DNA from: an uncultured Porphyromonadaceae bacterium
GTDB taxonomy: Bacteria; Bacteroidota; Bacteroidia; Bacteroidales; Muribaculaceae
Assembly (NCBI GenBank): GCA_900550395.1
Contig: URSD01000009.1
Location: forward strand, 1 to 64,000
Reading direction: 5' to 3'
DNA length: 64,000 bases
Below, one piece after another: positions 48,501 through 55,686 of the stretch. Each line of letters begins with the position of its first letter. Within the stretch, counting starts at the first letter, position 1. Both the position numbers and the translations under genes were made by a program. The notes under the pieces were generated by a model. The model searched no databases. It was not told where the DNA came from and worked only from the letters and a program-made list of their open reading frames with translations.

Positions 48501-48873
48501 TGTCCGATAAAACGGGAACAACCCGCGCTTGTCGCGGGTTGAATCCGGTTAACCGCGAGTTAAGGAGCGACCAAAGGGAGCGACATACTCGCGGAAGAAG
48601 CATCACAAACGCATCAACCCGCCGGATGGCGGGTTGCACGACGTCCGGGTTTATTGTCAGATTTTCAGAATATTTCGCGGCCGCCAGAGGCTGTGCAACC
48701 CGCCATCCGGCGGGTTGATGCCCTTTACCGAACCTACCGCGGATACGGCGCCACGCGCCTTAATCCGCGGCTAACCGGATTTTACCCGCCATCCGGCGGG
48801 TAATCTCCGATGAATAGGGCTTATATGGAGGTTAATGTCCAATATATAGTATCTTATAACGTTTTACCGGACA
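48501..48873 (+). repeat. R1 element, complete MITE-like copy
   Basis: The ends are 14-bp inverted repeats TGTCCGATAAAACG (48501-48514) and CGTTTTACCGGACA (48860-48873), one mismatch. Inside: hairpin AACCCGCG/CGCGGGTT (48520-48540); outer stem AATCCGGTTAACCGCG (48542-48557) with CGCGGCTAACCGGATT (48766-48781); a perfect 29-bp inverted pair (48611-48639 and 48693-48721) of REP-like GC-rich palindromes; and another palindrome at about 48784-48800. The part 48555-48873 recurs at 79-397. A 32-codon frame (48810-48908) begins in it. No target duplication was recognised. Likely a non-autonomous, highly structured mobile repeat. Confidence 0.75.
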
Positions 48874-48908
48874 GTAATATAAAAAATACCGATAACATGC
48901 CGGAATAA

Positions 48909-48938
48909 TTGATTCATTAAAAAATTTTATTATATTTG
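48909..48938 (+). promoter_or_regulatory. promoter of the 48959 gene
   Basis: TTG (48909-48911), 19 nt, TATATTTG (48931-48938), 20 bases before the ATG. Confidence 0.55.
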
Positions 48939-48958
48939 CAGAAATTTCGTTTTCCGCA

Positions 48959-49657
48959 ATGTTAAACATGACTATTTCCAAAAAATTCCGCTTTTCTAAA
49001 ACACTTTGCCTGCTTCTGCTTATCCTGACGAACATATGCGCATTTACCGCACATGCGAAAGATGCAGAAAGCAATGTGTTGCGCATTGACGGCGGATACA
49101 GTGCCGAACTTCAGTTCTGTAACGAATCCGGTAAAGGACAAGCTTTCGAATCAGGCACAACAATTTATTATCTCTACCCGACAAAGGACGGCAGATACAG
49201 CGTTGAATATGACAAATACGCCGACAGCATAAGTTGCGATGCAAATTACACCCTGAAAAGTGCAAAGCATCTTGTACTGGACGTGCTTACGGAATTTTGG
49301 CCCATCCCCGGCAAAGCAGATCAGCATGCCACATACCGCGACACGACCGTGACACGCGACATGCGCCCGTTCATAACGCGCGACAACGAGAAAATAAGGA
49401 AAGCCATCGGTTTCTCCTCCGATATACGCCAATGGCAGATCACCGATACATATCTGCCATCAGGACAGTTAGGGTCGATGGTACAACAATCCGAATTCAT
49501 CGGAAACGGTGTCAATTTCCGCCGCATTTTCGGTGCTGTTCCGACCGAGTGCAGAGCAACGATACACGTCACCATCCGTTCGGTTAAGACTCTGGACGCC
49601 AAGGAGGCAAAAACAATACGCAAAGCTGAACGCAAAGAATATCATAAAGAGCGATAG
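48959..49657 (+). CDS. secreted protein of unknown function
   Basis: A 232-residue exported protein; signal peptide (KTLCLLLLILTNICAFTAHA) then a body with TTIYYLYPTKDGRYSVEYDK and FWPIPGKADQHATY, and a very basic C-terminus (KEAKTIRKAERKEYHKER). No family recognised. An internal ATG at 48968 is an alternative start. It is visibly more AT-rich than the genes on either side and lies beside a mobile repeat, which suggests later acquisition. Not linked to a neighbour in an operon. Confidence 0.65.
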   Translation: MLNMTISKKFRFSKTLCLLLLILTNICAFTAHAKDAESNVLRIDGGYSAELQFCNESGKGQAFESGTTIYYLYPTKDGRYSVEYDKYADSISCDANYTLKSAKHLVLDVLTEFWPIPGKADQHATYRDTTVTRDMRPFITRDNEKIRKAIGFSSDIRQWQITDTYLPSGQLGSMVQQSEFIGNGVNFRRIFGAVPTECRATIHVTIRSVKTLDAKEAKTIRKAERKEYHKER

Positions 49658-49728
49658 CCACAAATACATGCACTTTTTCTCTGCGGGAAGTGTATATCTC
49701 TGCAATTATTGATTTTTAGCACAGGATG

Positions 49729-49760
49729 TTTGCAGCGACGCGAGGTTTTTGTTAATTTTG
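49729..49760 (+). promoter_or_regulatory. promoter of the ROK kinase gene
   Basis: TTTG (49729-49732), 20 nt, TAATTTTG (49753-49760), 34 bases before the ATG. Confidence 0.75.
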
Positions 49761-49794
49761 TCCAATAAACTCTTAACCTTAACGCATACAAGAA

Positions 49795-50805
49795 ATGAAA
49801 CCCTACGTACTGGGCATTGACATCGGCGGCACCAACACCGTTTTCGGCATCGTTGACGCACGCGGCATCGTCATCGCCTCCGACTCCATCAAGACACAGA
49901 AGCACGCAAAAATCGAGGATTACATCGACGAGCTCTACACCGAGGCAACCCGCCTCATCAAGGCCAACGACGCGGAAGATAAGATCTACGGCATAGGCAT
50001 AGGCGCCCCCAACGGCAACTACTACACCGGCATGATCGAGAACGCGCCTAACCTGCCCTGGCCCAACGTGCCCCTGGCTAAGCTCGTAACTGAGAAATTC
50101 GGCATTCCAGTAGCCATCACCAACGACGCCAACGCAGCCGCCATCGGCGAAATGACCTATGGCGCCGCACGCGGCATGAAGGACTTCATCATGATTACCC
50201 TCGGCACGGGCGTAGGCTCGGGCATCGTCATCAACGGTCAGCTGGTCTACGGCCACGACGGCTTCGCCGGCGAGCTGGGCCATCTGATTGTGAAGCGCAA
50301 CAACGGCCGCCTCTGCGGCTGCGGACGCACGGGCTGCCTGGAGGCATACTGCTCGGCAACGGGCGTGGCACGTTCGGCACGCGAATTCCTGGAGATTCGC
50401 ACCGAGCCCTCCACCCTGCGCGACCTGCCCATCGAATCCATCACCTCTAAGGACGTGTACGACGCCGCCATGAACGGCGACAAGCTGGCCAAGGACGTCT
50501 TCAACTACACCGGCACGATACTGGGCGAAGCACTCGCCGACATGACCGTGTTCTCGTCGCCCGAGGCATTCATCCTCTTCGGCGGCCTCAGCAAAAGCGG
50601 CGACCTGCTCATGAAGCCGCTGCGCGAGGCCATGGACCGCAGCATGCTCAACATCTTCAAGGGCAAACCCAAAGTGCTCCTGAGCGAGCTGAAGGAAGCC
50701 GATGCAGCCGTGCTCGGCGCCAGCGCCCTCGGCTGGGAAGCCAAGCCTACCCCGGCAGCAGCCGCAACGACAGCAGCCGGAGCCGCAGCCGCAGCGGCTG
50801 AATAA
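49795..50805 (+). CDS. ROK family sugar kinase, probable glucokinase
   Basis: A 336-residue cytoplasmic kinase expected to phosphorylate glucose or a related hexose with ATP. Seen: the ATP-binding motif VLGIDIGGTNTVFGIVD, GAPNGNYYTGMIENAPNLPW, ITNDANAAAIGE, GTGVGSGIVINGQLVYGHDG, GELGHLIV and the zinc motif CGCGRTGCLEAY of ROK proteins. The last 25 residues are an Ala-rich, disordered-looking tail. Monocistronic, with its own promoter and terminator. Confidence 0.88.
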   Translation: MKPYVLGIDIGGTNTVFGIVDARGIVIASDSIKTQKHAKIEDYIDELYTEATRLIKANDAEDKIYGIGIGAPNGNYYTGMIENAPNLPWPNVPLAKLVTEKFGIPVAITNDANAAAIGEMTYGAARGMKDFIMITLGTGVGSGIVINGQLVYGHDGFAGELGHLIVKRNNGRLCGCGRTGCLEAYCSATGVARSAREFLEIRTEPSTLRDLPIESITSKDVYDAAMNGDKLAKDVFNYTGTILGEALADMTVFSSPEAFILFGGLSKSGDLLMKPLREAMDRSMLNIFKGKPKVLLSELKEADAAVLGASALGWEAKPTPAAAATTAAGAAAAAAE

Positions 50806-50828
50806 CAGCCTCCCGCCCAACAACAATA

Positions 50829-50876
50829 CGCCACAGCATCGTCAGCCGCCCACAAGGGCGCGACAATGCTGTGGCG
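50829..50876. terminator. bidirectional terminator between the ROK kinase and tpx genes
   Basis: An 11-bp perfect outer stem CGCCACAGCAT / ATGCTGTGGCG (50829-50839 and 50866-50876), extended inward by GTC/GAC and GCCC/GGGC pairs. It stands between converging genes. Confidence 0.8.
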
Positions 50877-50893
50877 CTTTACTATATGACAGA

Positions 50894-51394
50894 CTACTTC
50901 AGCGCGGCTATGGCGGCCTCGTAGTCAGGCTCGTGGGTAATTTCCGACACGAGCTGCGAATATATTATTTTTCTGTCCTCGTCGAGCACGAAGATGGAGC
51001 GCGCGAGCAGTCCGGCCAGCGGACCGTCGACCATCTGCACACCGAACTTCTGGGCGAACAGGGGCGAACGGAAAGCCGATGCGACGACAACATTGTCAAT
51101 GCCGTTGGCGGTGCAGAAGCGCTCCATGGCGAATGGCAGGTCCATCGACACGCATATCACGGTCGTATTCTTCAGGCCTGCGGCCTCCACGTTGAAGCGG
51201 CGCACCGAAGCAGCGCACACGGGTGTGTCAAGGCTCGGAAATACATTGAGTATCACGCGCCGGTCGAGGAAGTCCATGCAACTGATTTCCTTGAGATCTT
51301 TATCGACGAAAGTGTAACAGGGTGCTTTATCGCCCACTTCGGGCAACGAACCATAGGTGTGGCACGGAGTGCCTTTGAGATAAACGGTTTCCAT
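50894..51394 (-). CDS. tpx: thiol peroxidase
   Basis: A 166-residue atypical 2-Cys peroxiredoxin that reduces peroxides using thioredoxin. Peroxidatic Cys60 in NVFPSLDTPVCAASVRRFN and resolving Cys94 in MERFCTANGI match the family. MSMDLPFA-type block reads CVSMDLPFAMERFC. The start METVYLKG at 51394 is normal for Tpx; an upstream in-frame ATG at 51436 adds an unlikely extension. Confidence 0.95.
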   Translation of the reverse strand: METVYLKGTPCHTYGSLPEVGDKAPCYTFVDKDLKEISCMDFLDRRVILNVFPSLDTPVCAASVRRFNVEAAGLKNTTVICVSMDLPFAMERFCTANGIDNVVVASAFRSPLFAQKFGVQMVDGPLAGLLARSIFVLDEDRKIIYSQLVSEITHEPDYEAAIAALK

Positions 51395-51478
51395 ATTCTG
51401 ATGTATTGCTATGCAGATGTTTCTCTTACATAACAAACAAACGGCGGCAATTGTTGGACCGCTGCGGAAGAATATGGG

Positions 51479-52252
51479 TCAGTTGCCTCCGCCGGCCATA
51501 CCCTGCAGGGTCACAAGCTTCTGCAGGTAGCGTATCTGGTCGGCATAGAAAGGATTTTTCTCCGGAAAGCGTGCGGCGAGGTCGCTGATTATCTCCAACG
51601 CACGGCCGTAGCTGCCGCGTCCTATGAATATGCGGGCAAGGCTCTCGCTGAGAGAGCTGTCGGCCGGCGTTGCAGCCGATTCAGGCGCCGTCGCGGCCTC
51701 GGGCTGCGGTGCAGGTTCGGCAGGTGACGGTTCCTCGGGAGCCGGCATTTCGGAGGGTGTCTGCGCCTCCTCCTCGCGCCGCAGGAAGGCGTCGATCATC
51801 GCGTCCTGGGCGGTCGACGGAGCCGACTGAGGCTGTGCCTCACTATCCTCGAGCAAGTCGGCATACTCCGGCACCGGGTTGAAAATAAGACGTTCGAGCA
51901 GAGCATCTTCCTCGGGCGATGTCCGGCCATAGGTATCAAGGAAGGTGTCGATGGCCGAATCGGTGCTGACAGGCTCGGCCACGGGCTGCGGCGGATAGAA
52001 TGTGGCCGGATCCTCGCCGGGAGCTGCCGCCAACGACGCAAGCGCCTGCTTGTCGGCCGTAAGCACAGCCACGCGGGCGCGCATGGCATCCGCTTCGCCG
52101 GGCTCCGCAAGGCCGTAGCGCAACAGCAGGGCCGGAGCCAGGGGGCTGAAGGGCCAGCGTGCGGCGGCATCGCGCAGCGCGTCGGCCGTCTCCCGGTCGG
52201 GGACGGCTTCGGGGCATGCTGTGATGCGGTGCAGAGCTTCGGCGAATGTCAT
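51479..52252 (-). CDS. conserved protein with acidic, proline-rich middle, unknown function
   Basis: A 257-residue protein: helical N-terminus (MTFAEALHRITACPEAVPDR), a middle (about 85-200) rich in Pro, Glu, Ala and Ser (for example EAQTPSEMPAPEEPSPAEPA), and a C-terminal stretch LSESLARIFIGRGSYGRALE IISDLAARF resembling one or two TPR helices. No signal or membrane segment. Twelve bases after lptE, so likely the same operon; this trio (activator, lptE, this protein) is a common Bacteroidales arrangement by family knowledge. Confidence 0.6.
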   Translation of the reverse strand: MTFAEALHRITACPEAVPDRETADALRDAAARWPFSPLAPALLLRYGLAEPGEADAMRARVAVLTADKQALASLAAAPGEDPATFYPPQPVAEPVSTDSAIDTFLDTYGRTSPEEDALLERLIFNPVPEYADLLEDSEAQPQSAPSTAQDAMIDAFLRREEEAQTPSEMPAPEEPSPAEPAPQPEAATAPESAATPADSSLSESLARIFIGRGSYGRALEIISDLAARFPEKNPFYADQIRYLQKLVTLQGMAGGGN

Positions 52253-52263
52253 ATCGGGGGAGA

Positions 52264-52800
52264 TTACCAGTTGCCGAGGGTGGCGTTAAAAATCAGATTC
52301 ACAAGTTCCTCGCTTATCTCCTCGCAGAGGCCGTCCTGCACATCGGTGAGCATGAGCGACGCATCGAAATCGCGATAGGCGCTGAACGTCTGGTCGACGT
52401 TATTCTTATCGTTCTTGTTGTCGAGATACTTCACGCGCACACTGATGGTGAGACGCGTCTTGGATGCATAGGCGTTCTCGGTCACAGCCTGCGGTGTGAG
52501 GCTGTAGCCCGTGATTTCACCCTCGAGTTCAAGGTCGGAAGCGCCCTCGACGGTCTGAAGGCGCGTATTGCGCGAGATATAGTCGAGCAGCTCGTTCTCG
52601 AACATCTGCTGCAAGGGCGGATACACCAGCGCGGCACGAATGGGGAACTGCGCCACGCGTATTGTCTTGTAGATGTTGTAGTCGAGCATTGAGCCGTTGG
52701 GCGTGTACGACACCTTGCATGCAGGCAGGGCGACGCACAGCGCCGCCAGCACGAGCAGAGGCCGCACGAGCGCGGCGCATATACGTTTACTCCAGGCCAT
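52264..52800 (-). CDS. lptE: LptE-type LPS-assembly lipoprotein
   Basis: A 178-residue outer-membrane lipoprotein (signal to LPAC, Cys near 28), partner of LptD for LPS delivery to the cell surface. KVSYTPNGSMLDYNIYKTIR, NTRLQTVEGASDLELEGEIT and TRLTISVRVKYLDNKN fit Bacteroidota LptE. It overlaps the sigma-54 activator gene by 14 bases. Confidence 0.82.
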   Translation of the reverse strand: MAWSKRICAALVRPLLVLAALCVALPACKVSYTPNGSMLDYNIYKTIRVAQFPIRAALVYPPLQQMFENELLDYISRNTRLQTVEGASDLELEGEITGYSLTPQAVTENAYASKTRLTISVRVKYLDNKNDKNNVDQTFSAYRDFDASLMLTDVQDGLCEEISEELVNLIFNATLGNW

Positions 52801-53992
52801 ATTCCTTGATTTTGCGGTAAAGAGTGCGCTCGCTTATCCCCAACTCGGCGGCTGCCGCCTTGCGCCGTCCGAGGTTGCGCTCCAGGGCGTTGACTATGGC
52901 GGCGCGCTCCGTGTCATCGAGCGAGGGCGTGGAGTCGCTTGTGTTGATTTCCATCGGATTCACATCCTCGAGCTTGACGGGCAGCTGAGAAGGCATTTCC
53001 ACGTATCCGGTATCGGCAGGCGTGTGACGGTGGCGGCGCACGTCGTCGCCGCCGGCGGCATCGGCGCGTTCCTGAAGCTGACGAATGTCGGCCTGCATGC
53101 GCATTATCATGCCTAACAGCATGTCGCGCTCACGCTCGTAGGTGTGGGCGTCGGAAGCGGCGAGCACGGGCGACATCACCGCACTGCCTGCCGGCAGATA
53201 GCGGCTCATGGCGTCGGCGCTCAGCTCCGAACCGGCCTCGAAAAGGGCGGCCTGCTCCATGACGTTCTTGAGCTGGCGCACATTGCCGGGCCAGCGGTAG
53301 CGGGTGAGCAGGGCGCGCGCGCCGTCGCTCAGCGTCACGCCCGGCATGCGGTAGCGCTCGGCGAAATCGGCGGCAAACTTGCGCGCGAGCAACAGAATGT
53401 CGCTGCCTCGCTCGCGCAGCGGCGGGATGCCTATCTGCACCGTGCTCAGACGGTAGTACAGGTCCTCGCGGAAGCGACCCTCGGCCACGGCGCGGGCCAT
53501 GTCGACGTTGGTGGCGGCCACCACGCGGATGTTGGTGCGCTGTACCTGGCTGGAGCCTACCTTTATGAACTCGCCGCTTTCCAGCACGCGCAGCAGGCGC
53601 GCCTGCGTGGTAAGCGGCAGCTCGGCTACCTCGTCGAGGAATATAGTGCCGCCGTCGGCCTCCTCGAAGTAACCTTTGCGCGAAGCGAGCGCGCCGGTGA
53701 AGGCACCCTTCTCGTGGCCGAACAGCTCGCTGTCAATCGTTCCCTCGGGAATGGCGCCGCAGTTCACGGCGATGTACTTGGCATGCTTGCGGGCGCTGTA
53801 CTGGTGGATTATCTTCGGGAAGAACTCCTTGCCGGTGCCGCTTTCGCCTATGATGAGCACGCTCAGGTCGATGGGTGCGACGCGTATGGCACGCGCCACG
53901 GCCTGAGTAAGGGCCGGAGCACTGCCGACGATGCCCAGCCGCATCTTGGCCTGCTGCACATCCGCTTCGCTTATGTTGGCTACCAATGGCAT
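52787..53992 (-). CDS. sigma-54-dependent transcriptional activator
   Basis: A 401-residue enhancer-binding protein: AAA+ domain with LIIGESGTGKEFF (Walker A), GHEKGAFTGALASRKGYFEE (sigma-54-contacting GAFTGA loop), GGTIFLDEVAEL (Walker B), RFREDLYYRLSTVQIGIPPL and WPGNVRQLKNVMEQA; a linker; a Fis-type HTH at the end (RKAAAAELGISERTLYRKIK). There is no N-terminal sensor domain, so activity may be set by expression or by a partner. Start at 53992 is where family similarity begins. Confidence 0.92.
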   Translation of the reverse strand: MPLVANISEADVQQAKMRLGIVGSAPALTQAVARAIRVAPIDLSVLIIGESGTGKEFFPKIIHQYSARKHAKYIAVNCGAIPEGTIDSELFGHEKGAFTGALASRKGYFEEADGGTIFLDEVAELPLTTQARLLRVLESGEFIKVGSSQVQRTNIRVVAATNVDMARAVAEGRFREDLYYRLSTVQIGIPPLRERGSDILLLARKFAADFAERYRMPGVTLSDGARALLTRYRWPGNVRQLKNVMEQAALFEAGSELSADAMSRYLPAGSAVMSPVLAASDAHTYERERDMLLGMIMRMQADIRQLQERADAAGGDDVRRHRHTPADTGYVEMPSQLPVKLEDVNPMEINTSDSTPSLDDTERAAIVNALERNLGRRKAAAAELGISERTLYRKIKEYGLE

Positions 53993-54002
53993 ATCAGGGT
54001 GA

Positions 54003-54902
54003 TTACTTTTTAGCAGACCTGTCGTCGACGATGTCGGCGTGGAAAGGCGCGGTGCGCAGCTCGTAGGTGCGTGCCTTGAGCCACTCGCCGAGTTCCTCGA
54101 CGCTGCCGGCATGGCGCGCTATCTCCTCGGGAGAAATGACCGGTCCGACGCTTACGCGCATTGTAGTGCCGCACTTGCGCCACACCTCGCTGGGCAGACG
54201 CAGGGTGCGCAGCATCCAGTTGATTTTGCCGAATGCGTTGAACAGAAAGCTGTTGGTGCCGTGGAAGAAAATGGGAATCACCGGCACGCGCAACTGCTTG
54301 ATAAGGCGTATGACGACAGGCTTCCAGGGGTCGTCCTCAAGCCAGCCGTGGCGGTTGATGATGCTGATGGCTCCCGCCGGGAAGAATCCCACGGGATGCC
54401 CCGCGCGCACGCGTTCTATCACCTGCTTTATGCCCTGCATCGACACGGCTTTTTTGGCCGGGTCGTCGCTGCCTTTCTGGTCGACGGCGATGAAGTTGGG
54501 GCGCATGGCCGTGATGCGGTTCAGAATCATGTTCACCATCACCTTGTAGTCGGGACGGCGGCGGCCCACCTCGGCTATGAGCGTGATGCCGTCGAGCGCG
54601 CCGAAGGGATGGTTGCTCACGGTGATGAACGCGCCTTCGGGAAGATGGTCGAGCACATCGGCGCCATCAATCTCCGTAGTGATGCGGAAGTCCTTCAGCA
54701 GCGACTCGGCAAAGGGTACGCCGGGGGTGTCGAAGTACTTGTCGTGTACCGCGTTGACGCGGTCGACCTGCAGCCAGTGGAGCAGACGGTTGACGAGTTT
54801 GTAATGACCGCGCAGACGCGGCACCATGTCCATGACGTCGTCGGCGTCAAGGACGGTGCGCTTCTGCCCGTGAGAGAGTTCGTGTGTCTGTGGTTCGTCC
54901 AT
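54003..54902 (-). CDS. lysophospholipid or aminolipid acyltransferase (PlsC-like)
   Basis: A 299-residue inner-membrane-associated acyltransferase. The catalytic HX4D motif is visible in TVSNHPFGALDGITLI, and the acceptor-binding motif in VGFFPAGAISI; PVIPIFFHGTNSF continues the fold. Length and motifs fit the OlsA/GlsA or hemolysin-like branch that O-acylates amino-acid lipids, as well as ordinary LPA acyltransferases. No N-acyltransferase partner is seen next to it. Start ATG at 54902; yebC ends two bases upstream of it. Confidence 0.8.
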   Translation of the reverse strand: MDEPQTHELSHGQKRTVLDADDVMDMVPRLRGHYKLVNRLLHWLQVDRVNAVHDKYFDTPGVPFAESLLKDFRITTEIDGADVLDHLPEGAFITVSNHPFGALDGITLIAEVGRRRPDYKVMVNMILNRITAMRPNFIAVDQKGSDDPAKKAVSMQGIKQVIERVRAGHPVGFFPAGAISIINRHGWLEDDPWKPVVIRLIKQLRVPVIPIFFHGTNSFLFNAFGKINWMLRTLRLPSEVWRKCGTTMRVSVGPVISPEEIARHAGSVEELGEWLKARTYELRTAPFHADIVDDRSAKK

Positions 54903-54904
54903 TA

Positions 54905-55639
54905 TCACTCGTCCTCGTCCTCGTCGTCCTCGCGCATATTGTGGAAGACGTTCTGCACGTCCTCGTCGTCCTCAAGCTTGTCGATGAGCTTGTTGATGGC
55001 TTCGCGCTGCTCGGGAGTCACATCCTTGAGGTCGTTGGGAATGCGCTCGAATTCGGAACTGATGATTTCGAAACCGTTGCCTTCGAGATACGACTGGATG
55101 TCGCTATACGACTCAAACGCGCCGTAGAGCACGATTTCGTCCTCGTCGTTCTCCAGCTCGTCCACGCCGTAGTCTATAAGCTCAAGCTCGAGGTCGTCGA
55201 GGCTTACGCCGTCCTTGGGCTTGATCTTGAATACGCACTTGTGGTCGAAGAGGAAGCTGAGCGAGCCCTGCGTGCCGAGGTTGCCGCCGAGCTTGTTGAA
55301 GTAGGAACGGACGTTGGCAACGGTGCGGGTGTTGTTGTCGGTAGCGGCTTCCACGAAGATGGCGATGCCGTGGGGGCCGTATCCTTCGTAGGTTATTTCC
55401 TTGTAGTCGCCGGCGTCCTTGTCGGTAGCCTTCTTGATAGCGCGGTCCACGGTGTCCTTGGGCATGTTGGCGGCCTTGGCGTTCTGCATGAGCGCGCGCA
55501 GACGGGGATTGGACGACGGGTCGGGGCCGCCGGCCTTGACGGCTATGGTGATTTCCTTGCCCAGGCGGGTGAATGTGCGGCTCATGTTGCCCCAGCGTTT
55601 GAGCTTGCGGGCCTTGCGGTATTCAAATGCTCTTCCCAT
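54905..55639 (-). CDS. YebC/PmpR family regulatory protein
   Basis: A 244-residue YebC-family protein (MGRAFEYRKARKLKRWGNMS, TITLIARKEITIAVK-like FTRLGKEITIAVKAGGPDPS, MPKDTVDRAIKKATDKDAGD, YGPHGIAIFVEAATDNNTRT). Members act as DNA-binding regulators or in translation of proline stretches. It is just downstream of pheT and coupled to the acyltransferase gene. The end is highly acidic (DDEDEDE). Confidence 0.92.
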   Translation of the reverse strand: MGRAFEYRKARKLKRWGNMSRTFTRLGKEITIAVKAGGPDPSSNPRLRALMQNAKAANMPKDTVDRAIKKATDKDAGDYKEITYEGYGPHGIAIFVEAATDNNTRTVANVRSYFNKLGGNLGTQGSLSFLFDHKCVFKIKPKDGVSLDDLELELIDYGVDELENDEDEIVLYGAFESYSDIQSYLEGNGFEIISSEFERIPNDLKDVTPEQREAINKLIDKLEDDEDVQNVFHNMREDDEDEDE

Positions 55640-55686
55640 TGTGGTTGTTGCTTGCTATTGTGGTATTGTTTTGTGTATGCGTTGTT

